This document shows positions 29,005-38,551 of a stretch of 64,000 nt of DNA, in pieces; the first letter of the stretch is position 1, and the number at the start of each line of letters is the position of its first letter. The notes under the pieces were generated by a model. That model had not been told where the DNA came from. It was given only the letters and a program-made list of their open reading frames with translations, and ran no database searches. Position numbers and translations under genes: made by a program. The stretch is from Lysobacter lycopersici (GTDB lineage: Bacteria; Pseudomonadota; Gammaproteobacteria; Xanthomonadales; Xanthomonadaceae): positions 930,001 to 994,000 of the forward strand of contig NZ_CP041742.1 of assembly GCF_007556775.1 (NCBI RefSeq), in the 5' to 3' direction.

Positions 29005-29658
29005 ATGAATCCTGATTTCTGGCACCAGCGCTGGCACGACAACCAGATCGGCTTCCACCAATCCGCGCCGACGCCCTTGCTGCTCGAGCACTGGCCATCG
29101 CTCGGCGTCCCGGCTGGCGCGAAGGTGTTCGTGCCGCTGGCGGGAAAATCGCTGGACATGCTCTGGTTCGCGTCACAGGGCCATCGCGTGCTCGGCGTGG
29201 AGCTGTCGCGGCTCGCGGTCGAGCAGTTCTTCGCCGAACACGACCTGCAACCAGGGATCGACGCGAGATCAGACGGAACGCACTACCGCGCCGGCGACAT
29301 CGAAATCATCAATGGCGACGCTTTCGCGCTGGATGAATCCGCATTGCAGGATTGCGCCGCGGTGTTCGACCGCGCCGCATTGATCGCGCTTCCTCCCGAT
29401 TTGCGGACTCGCTACGTGAGCGAGTTGTACGCGAAGCTGCCGGCCGGCTGCCGCGGCCTGCTGGTCACGCTGGAATACCCGCAGGTCGAACGCGAGGGCC
29501 CTCCGTTTTCGGTACCGGAAGACGAAGTGCGCGCATCGTTCGGCCGCGACTGGAACATCGACCTGCTGGAGAGACGGCCGATCCCGCCGGATCATCCGGG
29601 CTTCGTGACCGGCGTGTCGAAACTCGACACCGCGGCCTACGCACTGCGGCGGCGCTGA
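29005..29658 (+). CDS. tpm: Thiopurine S-methyltransferase
   Basis: SAM-dependent methyltransferase of the TPMT family; bacterial members also methylate selenium and tellurium compounds. It has 217 residues: FWHQRWHDNQIGFHQ at the N-terminus, SAM site VFVPLAGKSLDMLWFASQGH then VLGVELSRLAVEQFF, and GDAFALD. All are characteristic of Tpm. The start codon follows a family A repeat that seems to provide the SD. Confidence 0.95.
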   Translation: MNPDFWHQRWHDNQIGFHQSAPTPLLLEHWPSLGVPAGAKVFVPLAGKSLDMLWFASQGHRVLGVELSRLAVEQFFAEHDLQPGIDARSDGTHYRAGDIEIINGDAFALDESALQDCAAVFDRAALIALPPDLRTRYVSELYAKLPAGCRGLLVTLEYPQVEREGPPFSVPEDEVRASFGRDWNIDLLERRPIPPDHPGFVTGVSKLDTAAYALRRR

Positions 29659-29699
29659 ACTCCGCTATCCTCGCCGCATCGCTTCGCGTGGGGTAACGC

Positions 29700-32081
29700 A
29701 TGGCCAGGATCATCAAACGCATCGCCTTGCTGCTGCTGGCGATCCTGCTGCTGCTCGTGCTCGCCGGCTGGTGGCTGATGCGCGGCAGCCTGCCGGCGCT
29801 GGACGGCGAACTCGCGTTGCCGGGATTGTCCGCGCCGGTGACGGTGACGCGCGATGCGCTGGGCGTGGTCACGATCGATGCGGCGAACGCGACCGACGCC
29901 GCACGTGCGCTCGGTTATGTGCACGCGCAGGAACGCTATTTCGAAATGGACCTGATGCGGCGCACCGCGGCCGGCGAACTCGCCGCGCTGTTCGGGCCGA
30001 TCGCGGTGGATACGGATCGCGAACACCGCGTGCACCGCCTGCGCGAACGCACGCGCGAACAGCTTTCGCTCATCGCCGGCGACCAGATGCCGCAATTGCG
30101 CGCCTACGTCGACGGCGCGAACGCCGGGCTCGCCACGCTGCGCACGCGGCCCTGGCCTTACCTGCTGCTGCGCCAGCAACCGCAGCCGTGGCGGCTGGAG
30201 GATTCGCCGCTGGTCGGCGATGCGATGTACTTCGATCTGCAGGGCGCGCAGGCCGAACACGAACGCGCGCTGTGGACGTTGCGCCCGCACCTGCCGCCGG
30301 CGCTGTTCGCGCTGCTGGCGCGCGATGGAACCTCGTGGGACGCGCCGCTGCAAGGCGAAGCGCGCGGCGATGCCGTATTGCCCGGCGCCGATGAAGTCGA
30401 CCTGCGCAAGCTGCCGATGCCGGCCGCGGCCGAAGACAAGGTCGCGATGATCGAATCGCAGTCGGCCGATCTTTATCCCGGCAGCAACAACTTCGCCGTT
30501 GCCGGCAGCGCGACCACGGATGGCCGCGCCATCGTCGCCAACGACATGCACCTCGGCCTGCGCGCGCCCAACCTGTGGTTCCGCGCGCGCCTGCGCTATC
30601 CGGATCCGCGCGCACCCGGCGGCCGCGTCGACGTGCAGGGCGTGACCCTGCCCGGCCTGCCGCTGGTCGTGGTCGGCAGCAACGGCCACGTCGCCTGGGG
30701 TTTCACCAACAGTTACATGGATTCGAGCGACTGGGCCGAACAGCACGCCTGCGCACCGACACAAACTCCCGCGAACGACGGCTGTACGAACGTCACGTGG
30801 CATCGCGAACGCATCGAAGTCGCCGGCGCGAAGCCGGTCGATTTCGATGTCGAGGAAACGACCTGGGGTCCGGTGCTGGCGAAGGATGCCGATGGCCGCC
30901 TGCTCGCGCTGCGCTGGTCGGCGCAACTGCCCGGTGCGCTGCGTTTCGACATCGGCGACATCGCGCGGGCCCGCAATCTCGACGAGGCCTTCGCCATCGC
31001 CGACCATGCGGCGATTCCCACACAGAACCTGATGCTCGCCGATTCCGGCGGACGCATCGGCTGGCGCCTGTTCGGGCCGATCCCGCAACGCGCGGCGACC
31101 TGCATCGCCGATGGCGAGAACATCGGCAACGCCTGTCCTCCTTGGTCGTTGCGCAGCGATGTCGCGCCGCGCGTGGTCGACCCGCCATCGGGGCGGTTGT
31201 GGACTGCGAACGCACGCACGCTCGATGGCGCCGACCTCGCCCGCGTCGGCAACGGCGGCTATGCGCTCGGTGCGCGCGCGCAACAGATTCGCGACGACCT
31301 GCTGGCGAAACCGCGATTGGGCGAACGCGACCTGCTCGCGATCCAGCTCGACGACCGCGCGCTGTTCCTGCAACGCTGGTGGCAACTGCTGCGCGACGAA
31401 TCCGCAGCGGCGAAGACACCGGCGCTGCGTGCGCTGACCGATGCGGCAACGAAGTGGGACGGCCGTGCGGATACGGCTTCGACCAGTTACCGCATCGTCC
31501 GCGCCTGGCATCGCGCGGTGAACGCACGCCTGCTCGACGGCCTCACCACGCCTGCGCAGGCCGCGCTCGGCAAGGATTTCGTGATGCCCGATGTTCCGCA
31601 GTTCGAAGGCGTGGCCTGGCCGCTGGTGACGCAGCGGCCGATGAACCTGCTGCCGCGCAAGTTCGCGAGCTGGGATGCGCTGTTCGAAGACGCGGCGGTG
31701 GAAGTCCGCGACACGCTGGCGAAGGACGGCCCGCTGGCGCAGCGCACCTGGGGCGAACGCAACACTGCGCGCATCTGCCATCCGTTGTCGATGGCCCTGC
31801 CGGGTTTTGCCAAGCGCCTGCTGTGCATGCCGTACGACCAACTCGATGGCGATACCGACATGCCGCGCGTCGCCGCGCCGGATTTCGGCGCCTCGGAACG
31901 CATGGTGGTCTCGCCCGGGCACGAAGCCGACGGCATCCTGCACATGCCGGGCGGGCAAAGTGGCAACCCACTGTCGCCGTTCTGGGGTGCGGGGCACGAA
32001 GCGTGGGTCAAGGGCGAACCGACGCCGTTCCTGCCGGGGCCGGTGCGGTATACGCTGAAGTTGGAACCTGAGGGGCGCTAG
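29700..32081 (+). CDS. Penicillin acylase family protein (Ntn hydrolase)
   Basis: Amidohydrolase precursor of 793 residues. An N-terminal hydrophobic stretch (IALLLLAILLLLVLAGWWLM) is a signal or anchor. The alpha chain carries LGYVHAQERYFEMDLMRR. The autocatalytic cleavage point YPGSNNFAV puts the nucleophile at Ser262. The beta chain has GFTNSYMDSSDWAEQ, and the C-terminal part has SPGHEADGILHMPGGQSGNP. Members cleave beta-lactam side chains or acyl-homoserine lactones (quorum quenching); the substrate here is unknown. Probably periplasmic. Follows tpm by 41 bp. Confidence 0.93.
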   Translation: MARIIKRIALLLLAILLLLVLAGWWLMRGSLPALDGELALPGLSAPVTVTRDALGVVTIDAANATDAARALGYVHAQERYFEMDLMRRTAAGELAALFGPIAVDTDREHRVHRLRERTREQLSLIAGDQMPQLRAYVDGANAGLATLRTRPWPYLLLRQQPQPWRLEDSPLVGDAMYFDLQGAQAEHERALWTLRPHLPPALFALLARDGTSWDAPLQGEARGDAVLPGADEVDLRKLPMPAAAEDKVAMIESQSADLYPGSNNFAVAGSATTDGRAIVANDMHLGLRAPNLWFRARLRYPDPRAPGGRVDVQGVTLPGLPLVVVGSNGHVAWGFTNSYMDSSDWAEQHACAPTQTPANDGCTNVTWHRERIEVAGAKPVDFDVEETTWGPVLAKDADGRLLALRWSAQLPGALRFDIGDIARARNLDEAFAIADHAAIPTQNLMLADSGGRIGWRLFGPIPQRAATCIADGENIGNACPPWSLRSDVAPRVVDPPSGRLWTANARTLDGADLARVGNGGYALGARAQQIRDDLLAKPRLGERDLLAIQLDDRALFLQRWWQLLRDESAAAKTPALRALTDAATKWDGRADTASTSYRIVRAWHRAVNARLLDGLTTPAQAALGKDFVMPDVPQFEGVAWPLVTQRPMNLLPRKFASWDALFEDAAVEVRDTLAKDGPLAQRTWGERNTARICHPLSMALPGFAKRLLCMPYDQLDGDTDMPRVAAPDFGASERMVVSPGHEADGILHMPGGQSGNPLSPFWGAGHEAWVKGEPTPFLPGPVRYTLKLEPEGR

Positions 32082-32088
32082 GCCACGC

Positions 32089-32559
32089 ATGAAACATCAC
32101 TGCATTGCGGTTTCCATTTGTCTGATCGCAACTGGCTGCGCCTCGCATTCTGCTCAGCAGATTCTCAGTGCGAAGGAAGAGATGGCGGTTTGGCAAAGGA
32201 ATTCGGCCGAGCCAACTCCTTCGTCTTGGGCGTCTGGAAGTAAATGGCGCTTTGTAGTTGCAGACACAGGAAAACCACCGCGAGAAGTTACATTTGTCGT
32301 AACTGATGAGCCTGCTGAGACTTGCATGTCCGGTGAATGGAAGCGTCTAGACGTTAGCGGTGACAGCGCGCTTCATCTGAATCAACCGGCGTACAGTGTT
32401 TCTGGCCGGAACTTGCAAATCCAGCTTTCCACAGATCTCTGCGACGCCTACGACATGCTAGTCGGATCGTTGCAAGGCGCCAGCTTCTCTGGCACGCATC
32501 GTTTCAGCGGATTACGCGGAAGCCAAGATTTCGGTCCAGTCACCGGCACCAAGGAATGA
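32089..32559 (+). CDS. Predicted lipoprotein, unknown function
   Basis: No family recognised. It has 156 residues with a lipoprotein signal (CLIATGC, Cys ~17) and a beta-rich body (KWRFVVADTGKPPREVTFVV, YSVSGRNLQIQLSTDLCDAY). Two further pairs of cysteines could form disulfides. Base composition is lower in GC than flanking genes, with AT-ending codons common, suggesting transfer. It starts 7 bp after the acylase gene, whose end provides GAGGGGC as SD. The sequence 32560-32619 downstream shows nothing obvious. Confidence 0.65.
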   Translation: MKHHCIAVSICLIATGCASHSAQQILSAKEEMAVWQRNSAEPTPSSWASGSKWRFVVADTGKPPREVTFVVTDEPAETCMSGEWKRLDVSGDSALHLNQPAYSVSGRNLQIQLSTDLCDAYDMLVGSLQGASFSGTHRFSGLRGSQDFGPVTGTKE

Positions 32560-32619
32560 CAGCCTCATTGGGCGGCAGTTCGCACAAACTGAACCTGCTT
32601 CGCTGACCACTTTTCAGCA

Positions 32620-33747
32620 TCAATCCAGCAACCGCTCGATCAGCGCGAGATAGAGATAGGGTAAAGCTTCAAGATCGGCGACGGACACATGTTCGTCCAC
32701 CTTGTGGATGCTCGCATTCACCGGCCCCACCTCGATGCACTGCGCCCCCAGCGGCGCGATGAAGCGCGCATCCGACGTACCGCCACCGGTGCTTTCCTCC
32801 GGCGCTTCGCCCGCGAATTTCGCCAACACCTCGCGCGCCGCCGAACGCAACGGCCCTTCCGGCGTGAAGAACGGCTCGCCACCGCGATGCCAGTGGATCG
32901 AAACCTCCAGCTCGTGCGCACGCAGCACGGATTCGCATTCGGCTTCGAGCTTCTGCGCGCTCCAGTGCGGGTTGTAGCGCAGGTTGAACAGCACCTGCAG
33001 CTCGCCCGGAATCACGTTGTTCGCGCCAGTGCCGGCGTGGATGTTGCTGATCTGCAGCGAGGTCGGCGGGAAGGTTTCGTAACCGTCGTCCCAGCACTTC
33101 GCCGCCAATTCCGACAGCGCCGGCATCGCCTGGTGGATCGGATTGCGCGCCTTCTCCGGATACGCGACGTGGCCCTGCACGCCGCGCACCGTCAGCGTCG
33201 CCGACAGCGTGCCGCGACGACCGATGCGCAGCAGGTCGCCAAGCTTGGCCTTCGACGACGGCTCGCCGGTGATGCACCAGTCGATGCGCTGCCCGCGCTC
33301 GCGGAACGTGTCCGCGACGCGGCGCACGCCATCGACCGCATCGCCCTCTTCGTCCGAGGTCAGCAGCAAGGCGACCGTGCCCTTGTGATCCGGATGCGCG
33401 GCGACGAAGCGTTCCAGCGCAACGACGAACCCCGCCACGCTGCCCTTCATGTCCGCCGCGCCGCGGCCGTACAGCACGCCATCGCGGACTTCGGGCACGA
33501 ACGGGTTCGTGAACCAGGCCTCGCGCGGGCCCGAGGGCACCACGTCGGTGTGGCCGAGCAGCACCAGCACCGGCCCGCCGCTGCCGTGCGTTGCCCAGAG
33601 GTTGTCGACTTCGCCGAAACGCAGCGATTCGATCTTGAATCCCGCGCCTCGCAACCGATCCGCGATCAGCTTCTGGCAGCCAGCGTCTTCCGGCGTGACG
33701 GACACGCGGGAGATCAGGTCGCATGTGAGTTGGAGGACGTCGCTCAT
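32620..33747 (-). CDS. dapE: Succinyl-diaminopimelate desuccinylase
   Basis: Hydrolyses N-succinyl-LL-diaminopimelate in the succinylase route to DAP and lysine. It has 375 residues. Di-zinc M20 motifs are intact: [27 protein letters not shown] (catalytic Glu pair), TGEPSS, and the C-terminal [10 protein letters not shown]. The lid/dimerisation domain starts around [20 protein letters not shown]. Clustered with dapD, though a repeat and a yffB-like gene lie between. Confidence 0.98.
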   Translation of the reverse strand: MSDVLQLTCDLISRVSVTPEDAGCQKLIADRLRGAGFKIESLRFGEVDNLWATHGSGGPVLVLLGHTDVVPSGPREAWFTNPFVPEVRDGVLYGRGAADMKGSVAGFVVALERFVAAHPDHKGTVALLLTSDEEGDAVDGVRRVADTFRERGQRIDWCITGEPSSKAKLGDLLRIGRRGTLSATLTVRGVQGHVAYPEKARNPIHQAMPALSELAAKCWDDGYETFPPTSLQISNIHAGTGANNVIPGELQVLFNLRYNPHWSAQKLEAECESVLRAHELEVSIHWHRGGEPFFTPEGPLRSAAREVLAKFAGEAPEESTGGGTSDARFIAPLGAQCIEVGPVNASIHKVDEHVSVADLEALPYLYLALIERLLD

Positions 33748-33761
33748 GGCCTTCTCGTTCT

Positions 33762-33842
33762 TGTCATCCTGAGGCGAAGCCGAAGGACCTGCTTTCCTGC
33801 CAGTAATCGAACAGCAGGTCCTTCGCTGCGCTCAGGATGACA
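33762..33842. repeat. Palindromic repeat, family E (TGTCATCCTGAG)
   Basis: TGTCATCCTGAG (33762-33773) pairs with CTCAGGATGACA (33831-33842). An inner arm CGAAGGACCTGCT (33781-33793) pairs with AGCAGGTCCTTCG (33813-33825). It lies between dapE and the yffB-like gene, and its right end touches that gene's stop codon. Confidence 0.85.
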
Positions 33843-34199
33843 TTATGTTTTTCCAAATAATTTCTTGAACCCGTTGTCGCTGAAACCCTGCGACACCGAA
33901 CCATCGTCGAGCACCACGACAGGACGCCGAACCAGTTGCGGATATTCCTTCAGCAGCAGTTTCCATTCCGCATCGCTGCCCGGCATCTTGCGGTTCGGCG
34001 ACAACTCGCGCCAGGTGGTCGAGGACTTGTTGATCATCGCCTCCCAGCCGCCGAACGCGTCCTTCCACGCCACTAGCGTTTCCGGCGATTGCCGTTCGTC
34101 GCGATAGTCGACGAAGCGGTAATCGATGCCAAAGCGCTTCAGCCAGTTCTGCGCCTTCTTGCAGGTGTCGCAGTTCTTGAGGCCGTAGAGAGTGGTCAT
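33843..34199 (-). CDS. yffB: ArsC/Spx-family thioredoxin-fold protein (YffB-like)
   Basis: 118 residues with the thioredoxin-fold start TTLYGLKNCDTCKKAQNWL and a C-x2-C pair, then DYRFVDYRDE, STTWREL and the cis-Pro RRPVVVLDDG. It belongs to the YffB branch of the ArsC family, of unclear function; true arsenate reductase motifs (HNPxC) are absent. Linkage with dapE is seen in E. coli as well. Transcribed with dapD upstream. Confidence 0.85.
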   Translation of the reverse strand: MTTLYGLKNCDTCKKAQNWLKRFGIDYRFVDYRDERQSPETLVAWKDAFGGWEAMINKSSTTWRELSPNRKMPGSDAEWKLLLKEYPQLVRRPVVVLDDGSVSQGFSDNGFKKLFGKT

Positions 34200-34214
34200 G
34201 TGCCGTGTCCCTGT

Positions 34215-34238
34215 AGGGGCGACCGGCCGGTCGCCCCT
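34215..34238. repeat. 24-bp perfect palindrome between yffB and dapD
   Basis: AGGGGCGACCGG followed directly by its reverse complement CCGGTCGCCCCT. It has no loop bases, so it folds only by sacrificing central pairs. It lies in the 49-bp gap between dapD stop and yffB start on the minus strand. Probably another REP unit; termination is possible but no T-run follows. Confidence 0.75.
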
Positions 34239-34248
34239 GCGAAATCCA

Positions 34249-35166
34249 TCAATCCGCCAACCCGCGCAACAGCTCGTTGATGCTCGTCTTCGACAACGTC
34301 TTCTTGTCCACCTGCTTGACGATCACCGCGCAGTACAGCGAATGCGAACCATCCTTCGCCGGCAACTGGCCGGAGACGACCACGCTGTACGGCGGCACCG
34401 AGCCGTAGGAAATCTCGCCGGTCGCGCGGTTGTACACGCGCGTGGACTGGCCGAGGAACACGCCCATGCCGATCACGCTGTGGTGGCCGACGACGAAGCC
34501 TTCCACCACTTCCGAACGCGCGCCGATGAAGCAGTGGTCCTCGACGATCGTCGGCGATGCCTGCAGCGGTTCCAGCACGCCACCGATGCCGGCGCCGCCG
34601 GACAGGTGGCAATGCTTGCCGACCTGCGCGCAGGAACCGACCGTGGCCCAGGTATCGACCATCGTGCCTTCGCCGACCCATGCACCGATGTTGACGAAGC
34701 TCGGCATCAGCACCACGTCCTTGCCGATGTGGCAGCCGCGGCGCGCGATCGCGCCCGGCACCACGCGCACGCCGAGCTTGCGAAACTTCGCTTCGTCGAA
34801 ACCGGCGAAGCGCGCCGGCACCTTGTCCCAGAACGGCGCCGGTTCCGCTTCGACCAGTTGCATGGATTGCGTGCGGAAGTACAGCAGCGCCGCCTTCTTC
34901 AGCCATTCGTTGACGGTCCAACCGCCCTTGCCGTCCGGCTCGGCGACGCGCAACTCGCCGCGTTCGAGGCCATCGAGCACGCGTTCGACCGTGGGCTTGG
35001 TCGAGCCTTCGATCTCGTCCGGGGTCAGCATCGCGCGCCGTTCCCAGGCGCTGTCGATGGTGAACTTCAATTCCTCCACGCCGGGGCCGGCGGGCGCGGT
35101 TTTCTTCGCGACGGATTTCTTTTTCGCCGGTGCTTTCTTCGGCGCGGGCTTACGGGCGGGACTCAT
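34249..35166 (-). CDS. dapD: Tetrahydrodipicolinate N-succinyltransferase with basic N-terminal tail
   Basis: Second step of the succinylase DAP pathway. It has 305 residues. A left-handed beta-helix of hexapeptide repeats follows [20 protein letters not shown]. The conserved region [16 protein letters not shown] is intact. The first ~29 residues are a Lys/Ala/Pro-rich tail ([20 protein letters not shown]) ahead of the normal start of homology ([18 protein letters not shown]). The start ATG overlaps the glnD stop, which supports the long form. The tail is odd for this enzyme. Confidence 0.96.
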   Translation of the reverse strand: MSPARKPAPKKAPAKKKSVAKKTAPAGPGVEELKFTIDSAWERRAMLTPDEIEGSTKPTVERVLDGLERGELRVAEPDGKGGWTVNEWLKKAALLYFRTQSMQLVEAEPAPFWDKVPARFAGFDEAKFRKLGVRVVPGAIARRGCHIGKDVVLMPSFVNIGAWVGEGTMVDTWATVGSCAQVGKHCHLSGGAGIGGVLEPLQASPTIVEDHCFIGARSEVVEGFVVGHHSVIGMGVFLGQSTRVYNRATGEISYGSVPPYSVVVSGQLPAKDGSHSLYCAVIVKQVDKKTLSKTSINELLRGLAD

Positions 35167-37778
35167 GCGTTCGGTTCTCCGTCGATGCGCGCGACCAGCG
35201 CGTCGTGCAATGCCTGTTTCGTTTCCGCGGGCAGCGGACGATCCTGTTCGTCGGTGATGCGGAACACGTCCTCGGCGCGTTCGCCGAAGGTCGCGATGCG
35301 CGCATCATGCACGCGAACGCGATGCGCGCGCAGCACCTGCGCGACGTCGGCGAGCAGGCCGGGACGGTCGGTACAGACCAGGCTGAGCACGGTGCGCCGC
35401 CCGTCCGCGCCATCGGCGAACTGCGCCTGCGGCGCGATGCGGAAATGGCGCAGGTGGCGCGGCGTGCTGCGCCGTGCGGGTCGGACCTTGTCGAGCGCGC
35501 CGGCGAGCACGGCAACGAGGCGGGATTCCACCTCCGCTGGCGCGATCGGGCGTTGCGGGTCGTTCGGCAACACCACGAAGGTATCGAACACCGTGGCATC
35601 CGGGCCGTCGAGCAGGCGCGCGTGCTGGATCGCGAGGCCGAGCCGGTCGAGCGTAGCCACTATCGCGGCGAACAGGCCGTCGCGATCGGGCGAATGCACG
35701 AACACGCGCAGCGCATGCGCATCGCCCTCGACCAGCGCGCGCGCGCGCGCCACGGTTTCGCCCGGCGCATGCCCGGCCAGCGCATCCGCCTGCCATGCCA
35801 GTTGTTCCGGACGCTCGCGCAGGAAACTCTCCGCCGGCATGCGCGCGAACAGCGCGGCGATGGCCGCGTCGTCATGCCCGGCTTCGCGCAGCAATCCGCG
35901 CGCGGTGGCGCGGTTTTCCTCGATGCGCTCGCTTGCCGCCAGCGGATGTTCCAGCCCGCGCCGCAGGGCCAGGCGCGTGGCCGCGTAAAGATCGGCGAGC
36001 AGGCGATCCTTCCATGCGTTCCACAATTTTGGCGAGGTGCCGGCGATGTCGGCGCAGGTCAGCAGGTAGAGCGCGTCGAGGCGTTCGCGGTCGGCGACTT
36101 CGCCGGAAAAGCGATGGATCACGTCCGGGTCGGCGATGTCCTGCTTCTGCGCGGTGGTCGACATCAGCAGGTGTTTGCGCACCAGCCATTCGACCAGCGC
36201 AGTGTCGGCTTCGGACAGCTCGTGCGCCTCGCAGAATTCGCGTGCATCCCGTGCGCCGAGTTCGGAATGATCGCCGCCGCGGCCCTTGGCGATGTCGTGG
36301 AACAGGCCGGCGAGCAGCAGTAGTTCCGGTTTGCGCAACGACGGCCACACCGTGTGCGCGACCGAAAAACGTTCGTCGGGCTCGCCGCTGGCGAACTGGG
36401 CGAGGTTGCGCAGCACCGCGAGCGTGTGCTGGTCGACGGTATAGACGTGGAACAGATCGAACTGCATGCGCCCCGACACCTGCGCGAACGCGGGGATCCA
36501 GCGCCCGAGCACGCCGAGCCTGGCCATGCGGGCCAGCGTTTCCACCGGCTGCGGACCACGCAACAACGCGATGAATTGCGCGCGCAAGGCGGGGTCGGCA
36601 TCGGTGTAGGCGGGAATCCGCTTGAGCGTTTCCGCGAGCGAACGCGCGGTGTGCGAATGCAGGCCACGGACCCCGGGATGCGCGGCCCAGGCCGCGAACA
36701 GCGCGAACACCGCCCGCGGATCGTCGTGCGGCCATTCCGGATCGTGCGCGGCGAGGTAGCCGCGGCGCAGTTCGAAACCATCGTCGATGGCTTCGGGCAT
36801 GGCTTCGCCTTCGAGCTGCTCCTCGAATCGCTGCAGCAGGCGCTCGCCGATGCGCTGCACCAGCGCGGCGCTGCGGTAGAAGCCCTGCATCATCTGTTCG
36901 ACCGCGAGATTGTCGGCGTCGTCCATGTGGCCGAGGCGCGCGGCCAGCGTTTTCTGGTGGTCGAAGCGCAGGCGTTCCTCGCGCTTGCCGGCGACGAGAT
37001 GGAGCCCGAAGCGCAACCGCGACAATGCGCTGCGTTCGCGGTCGAGCGTGGCGTATTCGTCCGGGCCGAGCTGGCCGAGCGCGATCAGCGATTCGAGGTC
37101 GCGCGCGCCGAGCACGCGCATCGCCATCCAGCGCAGCGTCTGCAGGTCGCGCAGGCCGCCCGGGCCTTCCTTGAGGTTGGGCTCAAGGTTGTCGCTGGTG
37201 TCGCCGAAGCGGGCGTGGCGCGTCGCCAACTCAGCGCGCTTGTCGGCGAAGTAGCGTTGCGCGCTGCCGACGCGGCGCGACGCAACCGCGCCGCGCAGGC
37301 ATTCGATGTCGCTCTCGTTCGCGGCCAGCGCGCGCGCTTCCAGCATCGCGGTGAGCACGGTGATGTCGTCCGCGGCCGCGACGCTGCACTGTTCGGCCGA
37401 ACGCACCGCATGGCCGACAGGAAACCCCGCATCCCACAACGCGGCGAAGAACGCGGCCAACGCTTCGGCCGATTGCGCCTGCGCGCCTTCGTCGGCCATT
37501 ACCAGCAAGTCGATGTCCGAATGCGGGAACAGTTCGCCGCGGCCGTAGCCGCCGACCGCGAACAGCGCCAGCGACCCGAGTTCGCCGACGTGCAACGACC
37601 AGGCCTCGCGCACCAGTGCATCGACGGCGCGGGCGCGTTCGCGCGTGAGCCGATCAACGTCCTCGCCGGCATCGAAGCGCGCGGCGAGCGCGGCGTCGGT
37701 TTCGGCGAGGCGGCGGCGGGCGCCAGCGGCCCAGGGTTCGCCGTCGCGCGAAGTCGCGTCGGCGGGCGTGGCGCTCAC
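35163..37778 (-). CDS. glnD: Bifunctional [protein-PII] uridylyltransferase/UMP-removing enzyme
   Basis: Nitrogen sensor that uridylylates PII (GlnB/GlnK) when glutamine is low. It has 871 residues: nucleotidyltransferase domain [21 protein letters not shown]-transferase linker, HD domain [18 protein letters not shown], and two C-terminal ACT domains ([20 protein letters not shown] and [20 protein letters not shown]). Starts with GTG at 37778, inside the map stop (GTGA), and ends in an ATGA overlap with dapD. Confidence 0.97.
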   Translation of the reverse strand: MSATPADATSRDGEPWAAGARRRLAETDAALAARFDAGEDVDRLTRERARAVDALVREAWSLHVGELGSLALFAVGGYGRGELFPHSDIDLLVMADEGAQAQSAEALAAFFAALWDAGFPVGHAVRSAEQCSVAAADDITVLTAMLEARALAANESDIECLRGAVASRRVGSAQRYFADKRAELATRHARFGDTSDNLEPNLKEGPGGLRDLQTLRWMAMRVLGARDLESLIALGQLGPDEYATLDRERSALSRLRFGLHLVAGKREERLRFDHQKTLAARLGHMDDADNLAVEQMMQGFYRSAALVQRIGERLLQRFEEQLEGEAMPEAIDDGFELRRGYLAAHDPEWPHDDPRAVFALFAAWAAHPGVRGLHSHTARSLAETLKRIPAYTDADPALRAQFIALLRGPQPVETLARMARLGVLGRWIPAFAQVSGRMQFDLFHVYTVDQHTLAVLRNLAQFASGEPDERFSVAHTVWPSLRKPELLLLAGLFHDIAKGRGGDHSELGARDAREFCEAHELSEADTALVEWLVRKHLLMSTTAQKQDIADPDVIHRFSGEVADRERLDALYLLTCADIAGTSPKLWNAWKDRLLADLYAATRLALRRGLEHPLAASERIEENRATARGLLREAGHDDAAIAALFARMPAESFLRERPEQLAWQADALAGHAPGETVARARALVEGDAHALRVFVHSPDRDGLFAAIVATLDRLGLAIQHARLLDGPDATVFDTFVVLPNDPQRPIAPAEVESRLVAVLAGALDKVRPARRSTPRHLRHFRIAPQAQFADGADGRRTVLSLVCTDRPGLLADVAQVLRAHRVRVHDARIATFGERAEDVFRITDEQDRPLPAETKQALHDALVARIDGEPNA

Positions 37779-38551
37779 AAGTCGTTGTCGTCGCCGGGGA
37801 TGCGGGTGAGGATTTCCACGCCGGTTTCGGTCACCGCGACGGTGTGTTCCCACTGCGCCGAGAGCTTGCGGTCCTTGGTGACCACGGTCCAGCCGTCGGG
37901 AAGCAGCTTCGCGTGGCGGCTGCCTTCGTTGATCATCGGCTCGATGGTGAAGGTCATGCCCGGACGCAGCATCACGCCCTGCCCCGGCCGGCCGTAATGC
38001 AGCACCTGCGGCTCGTCGTGGTACACGCGGCCGATGCCGTGGCCGCAGTATTCGCGCACCACGGAAAAACGCTGCGCTTCCGCGAATTCCTGGATCGCGT
38101 GGCCGACGTCGCCGAGGGTCGCGCCGGGCTTCACCGCGCGGATGCCGCGGAACATCGCCTCCCGGGTCACGTCGACCAGGCGCTTCGCCATCACCGAGGG
38201 CGTGCCGACGAAGTACATGCGGCTGGTGTCGCCGTGCCAGCCGTCCTTGATGACGGTGACGTCGATGTTGACGATGTCGCCTTCCTTCAGCGTCTTGCCC
38301 GGGCTGGGAATGCCGTGGCAGATGACGTTGTTGACCGAGGTGCAGACGGTCTTGGGGAAGCCGCGGTAGCCGACGTTGGCCGGGATCGCGCCCTGCACGT
38401 TGACGATGTGGTCGTGGCAGATGCGGTCCAGTTCCTCGGTGGTCACGCCCGGCTTCACGTGCGGGGCGACCACCTGCAGCACCTCGGCGGCCAGGCGGCC
38501 GGCGACGCGCATCTTCTCGATTTCGTCCGGGGTCTTGGGGGCAACGGTCAT
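37775..38551 (-). CDS. map: Methionine aminopeptidase type I
   Basis: Removes N-terminal Met from nascent proteins. It has 258 residues. Metal ligands are in VNIDVTVIKDGWHGDTSRM, GHGIGRVYHDEP, FTIEPMIN and SAQWEHTVAVT. ATG 38551 (MTVAPKTPDEIEKMR) is preferred to 38569: GATAAT lies exactly 6 nt before it and no SD is present. In many gammaproteobacteria map faces rpsB; here a 5-kb operon separates them. Confidence 0.97.
   Translation of the reverse strand: MTVAPKTPDEIEKMRVAGRLAAEVLQVVAPHVKPGVTTEELDRICHDHIVNVQGAIPANVGYRGFPKTVCTSVNNVICHGIPSPGKTLKEGDIVNIDVTVIKDGWHGDTSRMYFVGTPSVMAKRLVDVTREAMFRGIRAVKPGATLGDVGHAIQEFAEAQRFSVVREYCGHGIGRVYHDEPQVLHYGRPGQGVMLRPGMTFTIEPMINEGSRHAKLLPDGWTVVTKDRKLSAQWEHTVAVTETGVEILTRIPGDDNDL

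Noticed and set aside
25625-29176. Long antisense open frame covering rnk and parC
   Set aside because: Only its last 122 codons (25,625-25,993) look like a real protein (SnoaL-like); the rest is a shadow of parC and rnk.
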